A DNA stretch of 60,906 bases from an uncultured Duodenibacillus sp. GTDB lineage: Bacteria > Pseudomonadota > Gammaproteobacteria > Burkholderiales > Burkholderiaceae_F. Of this stretch, positions 51,271 through 60,906 are shown one piece after another (position 1 is the first letter of the stretch; each line of letters starts with the position of its first letter). The translations under genes and the position numbers were made by a program. The stretch spans positions 1 through 60,906 of the forward strand of contig CALXKM010000009.1 in NCBI GenBank assembly GCA_944388865.1, in the 5' to 3' direction. The notes under the pieces were generated by a model. The model worked only from the letters and a program-made list of their open reading frames with translations. It did no database searches and was not told the origin of the DNA.

Positions 51271-54200
51271 ATGTCCACATCTTTTTCCTATCTGCCCGCA
51301 ACCCGCTCGAGTCTTTTCACAAGCCCTCATCTGCGCCGCAAGTGCACGAAAATGGTCCGCGAGCTCTTGTCTGCGGGACTGCCCGAGACACTACAAGGCA
51401 AACTTTTTAAGTCCAAGCTTGCCGTCGTCGTCATGGGCCCCGAAGACCTTCCGGTTCAGGCAAGCGACCAGTCCCCGAGTCTTGTCTTTCGCAAGCCCGT
51501 CGTCTTCGCTCTTGGAAAGATCTGGATTGATGCATCCTTTCACAACCAGCCCGAACACCTGCGCGCATCCTTTTTTTGCGCTGCCGGCATCAGCGCCTTT
51601 GCCATGCGGCCCGACCTCAAAGAGCTCAAGGACAAAGTCGCGCGCCGGGTTGAGCTTGAAGCAGACGACTGCTTCAGTGAGAACAACATCATGCGGCGCA
51701 CGCGCAACCGCAGCCTCATGACCGGGCTCAGCCTGCTTGAAGCCTATGCTCAAGAAGTCTTTTTGACTCAGGCAGGAACCTTTTCAAAGCTCACGGCACG
51801 CTTTGGCACAAACCTTTGCGAAATGCCTCAGCCGCAAGATCTGGCCCAAGAAGTGCTCTTGGCTGCATGGAACAACATTCTGCAATTTGCCGAAACAGAA
51901 AAATGCCCTGCGCCCGTCACGCCGCTGGCGCACCCCTTTGCTTCATCTCGGCTCTCGCTTGAGCAAACCTATCGCTGGCCGACTTGCGATGATCTTCTCG
52001 AACAGGACGATCCGGGCTGCTGCAATCGGCCGCTGTGCATTCCAGAAAGGCTTGCTGCCGACAAATTTTTCCCCAACCGCATCGTCTTCGATCCGCGCAC
52101 ATGGAATCTCTCTAGCCTTGATTCGGTGACATCCGCAGCACCGCTGCCCCTGATCATCGACACGGAGATGCCGTTTGAAACCAAGTACTACTGGGAGCGC
52201 TGCGCGCAGTCGTGGCCTTTTGGCGGCGTTGCCCTGTACGCCATGCATCGTTCGGGCCTCAGTCCCATTAAAGACAAAGGATCGCGGCACACGCATAATT
52301 TCTGCACCTGCTACCTGCCCACGCCGGCCAATCCCAGCGTCCCTCCCAAGCAGGCCTTGCCGGCCATTCCGGCCATCAAATCTCCGAAAAATACCAAGGT
52401 AGTGGAAATCTGCGCGGCGCAGACGGCCAATGCCTTTACCTCGGCCTGGCTTGAGCTCAAGACGCCCTACGGCGCAGTGCACGCGATCTGCTCTTCGTGG
52501 CTAGATCAGGGCGAGATGCTGCGCTTGCATGAGCCCTACAAGGCTGTGCTTGGTTTTTGGGTGACAGACATTGAGAAAGTCGCTTCTGGAAAAAATGCCG
52601 CCCCCGGCGTCTTTGCACTTGATGACGATGACGGCGATGCGCTCAAAAGCGGAAAAATGCTCGTGCGCTTTTATGCAGGCAAACGAGGCGAGCGCACGCG
52701 CTTTGGAGCCAAAACCATGCAGACCTTGCTCGCACGGACTGAGCCCGGCGCCAAGGATTCTGAAATCTATCTTGCCGTCAATGAAAAGAAGCTTCTTCAA
52801 AGCGGCGTGGCTGAAGGCGACTTTTTTCAGGCGCAAGGCTACTTCATCGTCGAATCCTTTGCCCCGCTTGAGACGTTTGCCGAAAGTCTGGGATTGCACG
52901 AGCGTCTGGTTCCGGCAATGATCCCCGAAAGGCTCCCCTTTGAGAACTCGCCCGAGATTAAAGAAGATGCCAGAGACTTCTTGGGGCGACTTTTTAAAAA
53001 TGCCGTCGCTGAAGACTTGCTGGATCTTTTTGCTGAGCAGCAAAGCCGGTCAGCCTTCACGCAGCCGTGCTGCGTGCGCTCGTTCGATGAAGTTCTTGCT
53101 CAGAGTCTGTCTGCCGGACAACATGCCGCCTTCAATATCGCCGCAAAGGCTGGAATTGCAGAAGCCTGTCTTGCCCCCGACATGATCAATGCTGCGGCCT
53201 TCTGGTTTGCACATCACGGCACAAACCCCAACGCCTTGTTCTTATCGGTTCTGCCGCTTCTGGCACACGCCGAAATCTGGGAGCTTGACAAGAAAACGTT
53301 GAGCAAAGTGCGCGAGGCTGCTGCTTTGGCCTGCCGCAGCTCGGAGACGATCAACGACGCTCGGGTCCTGCTCGCCCGCGTGCTCGATCAGGCTTCTCAA
53401 AAAAGAAAAAGATCTTCGGCTGCCTACAGCCCCACTCAAGCGCTCCTGTTCGAATATTTTTCACATGCCGGGCGGCACGAGCTCACGCAGTATCTGCAGT
53501 CGGCCTACGGCATCTGGGGCAAAGACGTCTGGAAAACCACTTTTGAAGAACGCCTCAAAAAGTACGTTTCATTGGCCGCCGACGGCGGCATTGCTTACAT
53601 CAACTGCCTTATCGCAATGCTTGCTGCCGAAAGCGGACTGCTGGGCACAGACGTTTTGCGCTTTTACTCCTTGCCCGGACGCATGCACGACGAAACAAGA
53701 AGAGACTTGCGGCTCACGACGATTGCAGCCTTAAAGCTGCGGCAATGGATGTACGAACAAACCGGCGCGACGAATGATTTGAAGAATCTGCACGAGCTGG
53801 CCGTCTTTGATGCATCCTCTGCAGGCTCAGAAGAACAAGTGCGTGAACTGATCGAAAACTTCGATCTCTGGAAATATCTTGACTGCAGGCCGTTTTCATG
53901 CTCTCGGCCGCTTCTCGAACAAAACCTGTCGACATTTGACGACGACCAATCAGGGCGCAATTATTTCTGGAACCTGATGCTCTCGATTAGTTTTCTCAAA
54001 GAAAATCCTCCTGTCGACCCGAGCAAGGCCAGTCCTGAGCTCAAAGCCGAGATTACCGAGCGCGTCCGCAAAGAGGCTTTTTTTGTGATTTCCCACAGCA
54101 CGCCCTTTATTCCGGATCTTGCATCAATGCAGTACGGCAAAGTCAGTGCCGAAGATGGATTCATCATGCGTTACGGCGACAGCAAGGAACCGCTGCAGGA

Positions 54201-54864
54201 TGCCGCCATGCTCTCAATCTTGCTGCCTGATCCGCAAGCTCTCACGCAAGATTTTGCTGACGATGACGAGGCTGATTTCGAAGAAGACGAACAGATGCAA
54301 CCGGTGGGCATTCCCTATTTTTCTCAATCGACAGAGTGCACCATTCGGCTTGCAGCAGCAGCTCAGACAAGCGACGGCGCTTGCGGCAATCTCTCGAGCT
54401 TTTTGTGCGACGAAAACATCAGCAGCGCAATGATGCTTCACTTTGTAGACATCTTCTGGCCGTACATGAAGTGTGCCTACAATGCGTTGGATGTCTGGAA
54501 AGCCCAGGTCTACTGCGTTTGCGTGCAGCTTTCTGCTGTAAAAGATGCGCCGCCCTCGAACGTCGACAAGCGCCAGACATTGGCTTGGAATCCGCATCAG
54601 CCCTCATGCATGCTGGCCGTCGGAACGGTAACAAGCAAAATCTGCAACTGGGGCGAAGTTGTCGGCGTCAGTTTTGATCAGCTGCGCATCAAAGTCGCCG
54701 CCCTAGAAGGCCTTGTGCAAGATGCTGAAATCGTGGCCTATCACCCCAGTGCGGCCAGAAGCGATGAAATCCAGGTCGGCACCAGCGTCTTTTTCCATGC
54801 ACTGTGCTATGGCTACGTCACCGAAGCCGCAGAGCTGAACTCAAGAAACATGCTTCTCAATTAA
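51271..54864 (+). CDS. Large protein of unknown function (1197 residues)
   Basis: A single long frame with strong coding character, 52 bases after bcp, with only a poor ribosome-binding site. No signal peptide, transmembrane helix, or known catalytic motif. It is Cys-rich in places (DDPGCCNRPLC; HNFCTCYLP; MKCAYNALDVWKAQVYCVCV) and has an acidic loop near the C-terminus (DFADDDEADFEEDEQM). An N-terminal TGLSLLEAYAQEVFL helix and PLIIDTEMPFETKYYWER might mark domains. Probably a lineage-restricted cytoplasmic protein. Confidence 0.75.
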   Translation: MSTSFSYLPATRSSLFTSPHLRRKCTKMVRELLSAGLPETLQGKLFKSKLAVVVMGPEDLPVQASDQSPSLVFRKPVVFALGKIWIDASFHNQPEHLRASFFCAAGISAFAMRPDLKELKDKVARRVELEADDCFSENNIMRRTRNRSLMTGLSLLEAYAQEVFLTQAGTFSKLTARFGTNLCEMPQPQDLAQEVLLAAWNNILQFAETEKCPAPVTPLAHPFASSRLSLEQTYRWPTCDDLLEQDDPGCCNRPLCIPERLAADKFFPNRIVFDPRTWNLSSLDSVTSAAPLPLIIDTEMPFETKYYWERCAQSWPFGGVALYAMHRSGLSPIKDKGSRHTHNFCTCYLPTPANPSVPPKQALPAIPAIKSPKNTKVVEICAAQTANAFTSAWLELKTPYGAVHAICSSWLDQGEMLRLHEPYKAVLGFWVTDIEKVASGKNAAPGVFALDDDDGDALKSGKMLVRFYAGKRGERTRFGAKTMQTLLARTEPGAKDSEIYLAVNEKKLLQSGVAEGDFFQAQGYFIVESFAPLETFAESLGLHERLVPAMIPERLPFENSPEIKEDARDFLGRLFKNAVAEDLLDLFAEQQSRSAFTQPCCVRSFDEVLAQSLSAGQHAAFNIAAKAGIAEACLAPDMINAAAFWFAHHGTNPNALFLSVLPLLAHAEIWELDKKTLSKVREAAALACRSSETINDARVLLARVLDQASQKRKRSSAAYSPTQALLFEYFSHAGRHELTQYLQSAYGIWGKDVWKTTFEERLKKYVSLAADGGIAYINCLIAMLAAESGLLGTDVLRFYSLPGRMHDETRRDLRLTTIAALKLRQWMYEQTGATNDLKNLHELAVFDASSAGSEEQVRELIENFDLWKYLDCRPFSCSRPLLEQNLSTFDDDQSGRNYFWNLMLSISFLKENPPVDPSKASPELKAEITERVRKEAFFVISHSTPFIPDLASMQYGKVSAEDGFIMRYGDSKEPLQDAAMLSILLPDPQALTQDFADDDEADFEEDEQMQPVGIPYFSQSTECTIRLAAAAQTSDGACGNLSSFLCDENISSAMMLHFVDIFWPYMKCAYNALDVWKAQVYCVCVQLSAVKDAPPSNVDKRQTLAWNPHQPSCMLAVGTVTSKICNWGEVVGVSFDQLRIKVAALEGLVQDAEIVAYHPSAARSDEIQVGTSVFFHALCYGYVTEAAELNSRNMLLN

Positions 54865-54876
54865 TTCGGCTTTCTC

Positions 54877-54914
54877 ACAAAGCCCCGAATGCTCGAAAAG
54901 CTTCGAGGCTTTGT
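54877..54914. terminator. Bidirectional terminator between the 1197-residue gene and the oxidase gene
   Basis: ACAAAGCC...GGCTTTGT (eight pairs) extended by CGAA/TTCG after one mismatch; short T-rich ends on both strands. It separates two convergent genes. Confidence 0.7.
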
Positions 54915-54916
54915 AT

Positions 54917-56329
54917 TTATGCGCAGACATCGTCGCGCAAGAGCTTGCCCGGATTAAGAATGCCCTTGGGATCGAGGGCGCGTTTGATGCGCTCCATCAC
55001 CTCAAGCTCAAGAGGATCCTTAAGGGCCAGAAAGTGCTTGCGCTTGAGTTGCCCTATGCCGTGCTCGGCAGAAATCGAGCCGTTGTGCGCCTGAACGCAT
55101 GCATAGACCGTTTCGCGAATTCCCTCTTCGTTTTCAAAGGCCAGCTCAGGCGGCACGGAGCCGATGTTAAAGTGCAGATTCCCATCTCCGAGGTGTCCGA
55201 ACACGGACGAATCAATCCATTCGTAGCGCTTGCTGAGGGCTTCGAGCGCCTCGTCGACAAAGTCGGCCATATCGGAAATTTCAATGCTCACGTCATTGTG
55301 CAGATTGCCGCCGACGTGCGCATCGGCGCTCGGAATCGATTCGCGAATGGCCCAGAAAGCACGGCTTTCTTTGACCGAATTGGCCAAAAAGGCATCTGCC
55401 ACGAGCTCCTTTTCAAAAGCTTCCTCAAGAATGCTCTCCAAAGGATTGGCCCCCGGCTCGCGCGAATAGGAAAGCTCAATTAAGCACCACCACGGCGCAG
55501 AAGACACGTCGCCCGGAACACTCACCGAATCGATCGTCTGGCCGACGCGCTCAATGCACTTGGCCTGCATCAGTTCAAAACCGGTCAAAGCGGGGCCGGC
55601 CTTGGATTTGACTAGCTCCAGAAGGCGCGCTGCATCCTGCACGCAGCCAACGCCGGCGAGCGCCGTGAAAGACGCCTGCGGCAAGGCAAAGAGCTTGACC
55701 ACGGCACGGGTAATGACTCCAAGCGTTCCTTCGCTTGCGATGAAAAGATGCTTGAGATCGTAGCCGGTGTTGTCTTTTCTGAGGCCGCGCATCATATTGA
55801 GCACGCGCCCGTCGCTTAAAACAACTTCAATGCCCAGCACCAAATCGCGCATATTGCCGTAGCGCAGAACGGCCGTGCCGCCGGCATTGGTTGCAAGGCA
55901 CCCGCCCAAACACGCAGTTCCTTCGGCGGCAAAGCTCAAAGGAAACAAACGGCCGGCATCCTTGGCTGCCTGCTGCGCTTTTTCAAGCACAAGACCGGCT
56001 TCCACGGTCATCGTGTCGTTGATGGCGTCGATGCTCTCGATTTTGTTCATGCGCGATAGCGAGAGCAAAATCGCGCGTCCTTGAGCGTCCGGCGTGCCGC
56101 TGCCCACAAGACTCGTGTTGCCCGACTGAGGCACAACAGGCGTGCCTGTTTCGCTTGCAAGCTTCATCACTCGGGAGACTTCCTGCGTCGTTGCCGGCCG
56201 AACGACGGCCTGCACTTTGCCATGAAACCGATTGGTCCAGTCGACAAGATAGCCAGCCGTATCGGCATCCTCAGTGAGCACATTTGCCTTGCCCACAATC
56301 TCGGCAAGCGCCTCTATCAAATCAGCCAT
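54917..56329 (-). CDS. FAD-linked 2-hydroxyacid oxidoreductase (GlcD/D-lactate dehydrogenase type)
   Basis: A 470-residue protein; MADLIEAL at 56329 has AAGGAAAG upstream. FAD-binding PCMH domain: VVRPATTQEVSRVMKLA, VVPQSGNTSLVGSGTP, MTVEAGLVLEKAQQAA, LGGCLATNAGGTAVLRYGNMRDLVLG. C-terminal lobe: VFGHLGDGNLHFNI and SAEHGIGQLKRKHFLAL. Related enzymes oxidise D-lactate, glycolate or D-2-hydroxyglutarate; which one cannot be told here. Confidence 0.88.
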   Translation of the reverse strand: MADLIEALAEIVGKANVLTEDADTAGYLVDWTNRFHGKVQAVVRPATTQEVSRVMKLASETGTPVVPQSGNTSLVGSGTPDAQGRAILLSLSRMNKIESIDAINDTMTVEAGLVLEKAQQAAKDAGRLFPLSFAAEGTACLGGCLATNAGGTAVLRYGNMRDLVLGIEVVLSDGRVLNMMRGLRKDNTGYDLKHLFIASEGTLGVITRAVVKLFALPQASFTALAGVGCVQDAARLLELVKSKAGPALTGFELMQAKCIERVGQTIDSVSVPGDVSSAPWWCLIELSYSREPGANPLESILEEAFEKELVADAFLANSVKESRAFWAIRESIPSADAHVGGNLHNDVSIEISDMADFVDEALEALSKRYEWIDSSVFGHLGDGNLHFNIGSVPPELAFENEEGIRETVYACVQAHNGSISAEHGIGQLKRKHFLALKDPLELEVMERIKRALDPKGILNPGKLLRDDVCA

Positions 56330-56378
56330 GGATTCTTTCCTTCTTATTGTCTTATCCAAACATATTCTGCGCACAGCT

Positions 56379-56627
56379 TCAAGCGAAGCTGCCCGAAAGC
56401 AGCGCCAACACGCGGTCGCACCCATTGCGGTCAAACGAGCGCGAACGATTTTGCGCACTGCTGCGCGCCGCGCTGCGCGGCTTAACCGATACGGCTTTGC
56501 GGATGCGCACGTCGCCGTTGTCGTCAATAAAAAAATCAATGGCCGAAGCGCCTGCCGTCAACCCCAAAAAATCACGCACATTTTTAGGCACAGTCACCTG
56601 TCCCTTAATCGTCAAACGGTTGCTCAT
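56379..56627 (-). CDS. AbrB/MazE-type DNA-binding protein, no partner toxin
   Basis: An 82-residue protein with AGGAGA upstream. The N-terminal NRLTIKGQVTVPKNVRDFLGL is the swapped-hairpin AbrB/SpoVT domain; the tail is basic and Arg/Ser-rich (KPRSAARSSAQNRSRSFDR). No toxin follows; the next gene, 49 bases on, is the oxidase. Either a solitary regulator of that gene or the remains of a toxin-antitoxin pair. Confidence 0.75.
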   Translation of the reverse strand: MSNRLTIKGQVTVPKNVRDFLGLTAGASAIDFFIDDNGDVRIRKAVSVKPRSAARSSAQNRSRSFDRNGCDRVLALLSGSFA

Positions 56628-56716
56628 GCTTTGTTCTCCTGTTTAGTCCGAGTTTGTCCACCATGGACGGGTCCGGCAAGTCGGCTAAATCCACCCTTTT
56701 TGATCATTTTTTTAAC

Positions 56717-56758
56717 AAAATAAAAGAGCCGCCCGAATCATTCCGATCCAGACGACTC
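56717..56758 (-). terminator. Intrinsic terminator of the serS/RNA transcript
   Basis: Minus strand GAGTCGTCTGGATC-GGAAT-GATTCGGGCGGCTC pairs at all 14 positions (several G-T) and is followed by TTTTATTTT. Confidence 0.85.
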
Positions 56759-56880
56759 TGTCGCGACCCGCTTGAGTTGCCTTATGAGGCCACATCCGCT
56801 GTCTTAGCGTCTCCACCTTGCCCGGGCAGGCAGGTTGGCGTAGGGCTCTTGGACTAAGAGCACCTACCTCGAAATGCACC
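56717..56880 (-). ncRNA. Structured RNA-like region downstream of serS
   Basis: Within the 303-bp gap between serS and the AbrB-type gene the minus strand folds well: GTAGGTGCTCTT-AGTCC-AAGAGCCCTAC (56867-56840), an ACCTGCC...GGGCAAGGT helix, CGCTAAGACAGCG, GCCTCATAAGGC, and a 14-pair hairpin (56758-56726) followed by TTTTATTTT. This could be a ~150-190 nt independent RNA or an unusually structured serS 3' end. It does not show 4.5S, tmRNA, RNase P or tRNA signatures; 6S RNA cannot be ruled in or out by eye. The remaining ~90 bp to the AbrB gene holds nothing recognisable. Confidence 0.45.
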
Positions 56881-56930
56881 GCTCATATTACATGACCGGC
56901 CTGCCCCCTGGCAATAAGCCGAAATACCTA

Positions 56931-58241
<1,311 letters not shown>

Positions 58242-58424
58242 CTAAATACAAAAATCTGCGCGCATGAGACTTTAGGGCTGCATAAGTTGAAGCACTGCAC
58301 CCATGCGCAAAAAACGAATCTTATTATTTTCGCCCTTTTTTGACCAAAACAAAAGCGGCAGGCGATATTTTTTCTCTTTCGTGCATTACTCAGAGGCCCG
58401 AACGGGCTCACTTTCGAGAAAAAA

Positions 58425-59837
58425 TCAGCGCTTTCTTCCTTCGCCCTTTTCCCAAGCCTCTTCGTTCCAACGTTTGAATTGGGCCATCTTCTCTCGAATG
58501 CGGGCATCAAGCCCGCGATCGGTCGGATGGTACCAATGTCTGCCTTCGAGTCCCTCGGGAAGATAGATTTCGCCGGCGGCAAAAGCATTGGGCTCATCGT
58601 GCGCATAGCGATAGCCATCGCCGTAGCCCAACTCATCCATGAGCTTGGTGGGAGCATTGCGCAAATACATGGGCACAGGTCTTGTACCGTCTTCTTTAAT
58701 GAATTTGCGCACGCTGTTGAAGGCTGTATAGACAGCATTGCTCTTGGCTGCAACTGCGAGATAAACAACAGCTTGCGCCAGCGCAAGTTCGCCCTCGGGC
58801 GAACCAAGCCGCTCATAAATGTCTGCAGCGTTGAGCGCAATCTCCGTAGCACGAGGATCGGCAAGCGAAATATCTTCGATCGCCATGCGGATCAAGCGCC
58901 GGGAAATGTAGCGCGGATCGCACCCTCCGTCGAGCATGCGGCACATCCAGTAAAGCGCGGCATCAGGATCTGAGCCGCGCACGCTTTTGTGCAGTGCGCT
59001 GATTTGGTCGTAGAAATTTTCCCCGCCCTTGTCAAAGCGTCTGAAGGTAGCCGGCAGCGCCTGCCTGAGAAAATCGGCGGTGAGCTCGGTCATTGACCTG
59101 TCGAGCGCCATGCCGCAGGAGACTTCTATGGAATTAAGGCAACGACGGGCATCGCCGTCGGACAATTCTATGAGAATGCTGCGGGCCTCAGGCGCAAGCG
59201 ACAGTTGGGGATATTCACGCGTAAACGTGCGGTCGACGAGCTCGCCCACCTCTTCGGGCATGAGACTTTCGAGCACATAAACCGCAGCACGGCTCAAAAG
59301 TGCAGAATTGACCTCAAATGACGGGTTTTCCGTCGTGGCGCCGACAAAAATGAAAAGGCCGGATTCAACATGCGGCAAAAAGGCATCCTGCTGACTCTTG
59401 TTGAAGCGGTGCACTTCGTCGACAAAAACCAACGTAGGCCTGCCGGTCTGAGCCATGCGCACCTTTGCTTCATCGACGGCCTCGCGGATTTCCTTGACGC
59501 CGCTCAAAACGGCCGAAATGCTGATGTAGGCCAAATCAAAGGCATCGGCCATCAAGCGGGCTAGAGTCGTCTTACCCACGCCCGGCGGCCCCCAGAGAAT
59601 CATGGAGTGCGGTCGATGCGTCTCAAATGCCACGCGCAGAGGTTGTCCTGGTCCCAAAAGCTTAGTTTGCCCGATGACCTCATCAATGTTTTTCGGGCGC
59701 ATGCGTTCGGCCAATGGCTGAAATACGGGCTTAGGAGATGACTTGTGCGCCGCACTTTCTTTGTTGCGCGGTTGCGCACGCACGCTCACGGGCGGTGAAG
59801 ACTCCAAAGCACCAAAGAGATCAGGCTCCTGCGTCAT
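58425..59837 (-). CDS. rarA: Replication-associated recombination protein A (AAA+ ATPase)
   Basis: A 470-residue RarA/MgsA protein. [17 protein letters not shown], Walker [17 protein letters not shown], Walker [20 protein letters not shown], sensor [20 protein letters not shown]-terminal tetramerisation domain ([37 protein letters not shown]). Acts at stalled replication forks with SSB. Start at 59837 has only a weak ribosome-binding site. Confidence 0.94.
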   Translation of the reverse strand: MTQEPDLFGALESSPPVSVRAQPRNKESAAHKSSPKPVFQPLAERMRPKNIDEVIGQTKLLGPGQPLRVAFETHRPHSMILWGPPGVGKTTLARLMADAFDLAYISISAVLSGVKEIREAVDEAKVRMAQTGRPTLVFVDEVHRFNKSQQDAFLPHVESGLFIFVGATTENPSFEVNSALLSRAAVYVLESLMPEEVGELVDRTFTREYPQLSLAPEARSILIELSDGDARRCLNSIEVSCGMALDRSMTELTADFLRQALPATFRRFDKGGENFYDQISALHKSVRGSDPDAALYWMCRMLDGGCDPRYISRRLIRMAIEDISLADPRATEIALNAADIYERLGSPEGELALAQAVVYLAVAAKSNAVYTAFNSVRKFIKEDGTRPVPMYLRNAPTKLMDELGYGDGYRYAHDEPNAFAAGEIYLPEGLEGRHWYHPTDRGLDARIREKMAQFKRWNEEAWEKGEGRKR

Positions 59838-60020
59838 GATGGCCTAAAGGAAAAAATGAGCAAAAATTAAGAGGCACTATTGTACCGCGGGGACTGCGGC
59901 TGGCCGCAGCTTAGCTCGCTTAGGGCACCTTTTTTTGCAAACCTGCGAGCTTGCTCACTGGTTCTTTATAGTTTCTGCATTCAGAAAAATTTTTGCTGCT
60001 TTGCTTTCGCGGGATCAGTC

Positions 60021-60749
60021 ATGCACCCAATTTCGAAAAAATTCGCGCCGATTTTCGCGGCTTTGGCGCTTTGCTCCGTCAACATTCATGCAGCCGAGTC
60101 GATGAGAACGGTCGACGGCATCAAGCCGCCTTTGACCTACGTCGAACAAACCGAAACCCAAGATCCCAAGATCGTGTGGATTCTTTTTCCAGGAGCCGAC
60201 GGCAAGGTTGATGCTCATGTGCAAAATGGAGAGCTGCGCTACAGGAAAAAGACCAACTTTCTTTTGCGAGCACGCGAGTTGTTGAACGCCGGCGGCAACG
60301 CCTGCATCGCAGCGGACTCAACGAGCAATGTAGAAAGATTTAAGCGGTTGGCGGCTCATCTCAAATTCCGCTATCCAAAGGCTGCATTGTTCTTGCTGAG
60401 CACAAGCCGCGGCACTGAACACGCCGCCGCGCTTTCGCCGCACCTGGCTGGCACCATCGCCGGCATTGTTTATACGGCTTCGATGCACACGTTATCCGAA
60501 GTTGATTTAGCCTCTGTCAGAGTGCCGCAGCTCTTTGTGCATCATGCATCCGACCCGTGCAGAAATACGCCATTCGAATCGGCTGAAAAAATTGCCCGCA
60601 ACGCTCAGGCCGAATTTATCGCAATTAACGGCGGCATATCAGTCGGCAAACCGTGCGGTCCATTTTCACACCATGGCTTCAATGGCGTCGAAAACGATGT
60701 CGTCGACGCGATCAAATGCTGGGCAAAGAGGCAAATGGAAGAAAAATGA
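60021..60749 (+). CDS. Secreted alpha/beta-hydrolase-like protein
   Basis: 242 residues from MHPISKKFAPIFAALALCSV, a signal peptide ending near IHAAES. A nucleophile-elbow-like LLSTSRGTEHAAAL, then PQLFVHHASDPCR (acid) and GPFSHHGFNG (His) give a possible Ser-Asp-His triad in an alpha/beta-hydrolase layout. The substrate is unknown. The start has no strong ribosome-binding site. It is convergent with the rRNA operon. Confidence 0.7.
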   Translation: MHPISKKFAPIFAALALCSVNIHAAESMRTVDGIKPPLTYVEQTETQDPKIVWILFPGADGKVDAHVQNGELRYRKKTNFLLRARELLNAGGNACIAADSTSNVERFKRLAAHLKFRYPKAALFLLSTSRGTEHAAALSPHLAGTIAGIVYTASMHTLSEVDLASVRVPQLFVHHASDPCRNTPFESAEKIARNAQAEFIAINGGISVGKPCGPFSHHGFNGVENDVVDAIKCWAKRQMEEK

Positions 60750-60752
60750 GAA

Positions 60753-60784
60753 AAGCCCCCGGCTGAGCAAACAACCGAAGGCTT
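60753..60784 (-). terminator. rRNA operon terminator
   Basis: Minus strand AAGCCTTCGG pairs with CCGGGGGCTT (ten positions, two T-G), followed by TTTTCTC. It ends the 5S transcript and overlaps the tail of the convergent hydrolase-like gene's transcript. Confidence 0.8.
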
Positions 60785-60794
60785 AGAAGGGAGA

Positions 60795-60906
60795 GCCTGG
60801 CAGTGACCTACTTTCACTGGAAATACAACCAACTATCATCGGCCCAGAAGCGTTTCACTGTCCTGTTCGGAATGGGAAGGAGTGGGACCACTTCGGTATG
60901 GCCGCC
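60795..60906 (-). rRNA. rrf: 5S rRNA (5' end beyond window)
   Basis: Minus strand shows GGTCCCACTCCTTCCCATTC, CCGAACAGGACAGTGAAACG, GCCGATGATAGT and the 3' end AAAGTAGGTCACTGCCAGGC, the conserved 5S pattern of proteobacteria. The first bases of the molecule lie just outside the right edge, so 23S should follow upstream. Confidence 0.95.

Noticed and set aside
56717-56880. Naming the region 6S RNA, 4.5S RNA or tmRNA
   Set aside because: None of the signature sequences of 4.5S, tmRNA or RNase P is present, and the single long 6S hairpin with a central bubble could not be shown by eye.

Overview
The window holds most of a temperate podovirus-type prophage (about 1-40979) inserted beside a tRNA-Thr gene, followed by about 20 kb of ordinary bacterial chromosome that ends inside a 5S rRNA. 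The host looks like a betaproteobacterium of the Burkholderiales. The alaC-hom-thrC order, the gltIJKL cluster and the moderate GC fit, and Sutterellaceae (gut Sutterella/Parasutterella relatives) is my best guess, by inference only. The phage structural set (Bbp16-like and Bbp19-like head proteins, T7-like tail tubular proteins, internal virion proteins, T7-type fibre N-terminus) resembles the Bordetella BPP-1 group, but the host-range locus at the left edge is built differently.

Phage layout. The cI-type repressor (29900) and a cro-like gene (29780, minus) diverge from a shared operator region. Leftward on the minus strand run a DUF1376 replication-type gene, small early proteins, both terminase subunits, portal, scaffold, capsid, tail tubes, three large internal virion proteins, fibre proteins and finally the tail-fibre tip locus. 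Rightward on the plus strand the repressor is translationally coupled to a membrane-anchored Mrr-type nuclease. An operon of small proteins, a YqaJ exonuclease, a probable annealing protein, an orphan methyltransferase and an excisionase-like protein follows. The integrase faces back from the tRNA end. No endolysin, spanin or site-specific invertase is visible; they may lie beyond the left edge.

The most striking element is at 1-1177. A short tail-fibre gene (minus strand) is followed by three alternative C-terminal cassettes in both orientations. Each begins at a short CCGAAC-like core encoding Pro-Asn, and the three whose ends lie in the window finish with the same SIY...VA(I/V)R(F/Y)-stop signature. 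This is the layout of a shufflon-like or invertible host-range switch. In BPP-1 the corresponding position is served by Mtd and a diversity-generating retroelement.

Chromosomal part. Right of the tRNA lie a DJ-1/PfpI protein; the gltIJKL glutamate/aspartate ABC transporter behind a textbook sigma-54 promoter; an exported TenA-like protein; thrC, hom and an alaC-type aminotransferase (threonine and alanine synthesis); a peroxiredoxin; a 1197-residue protein I cannot assign; an FAD-linked 2-hydroxyacid dehydrogenase with a solitary AbrB-type protein upstream; serS followed by a structured RNA-like region; rarA; a secreted alpha/beta-hydrolase-like protein; and the 3' end of an rRNA operon.
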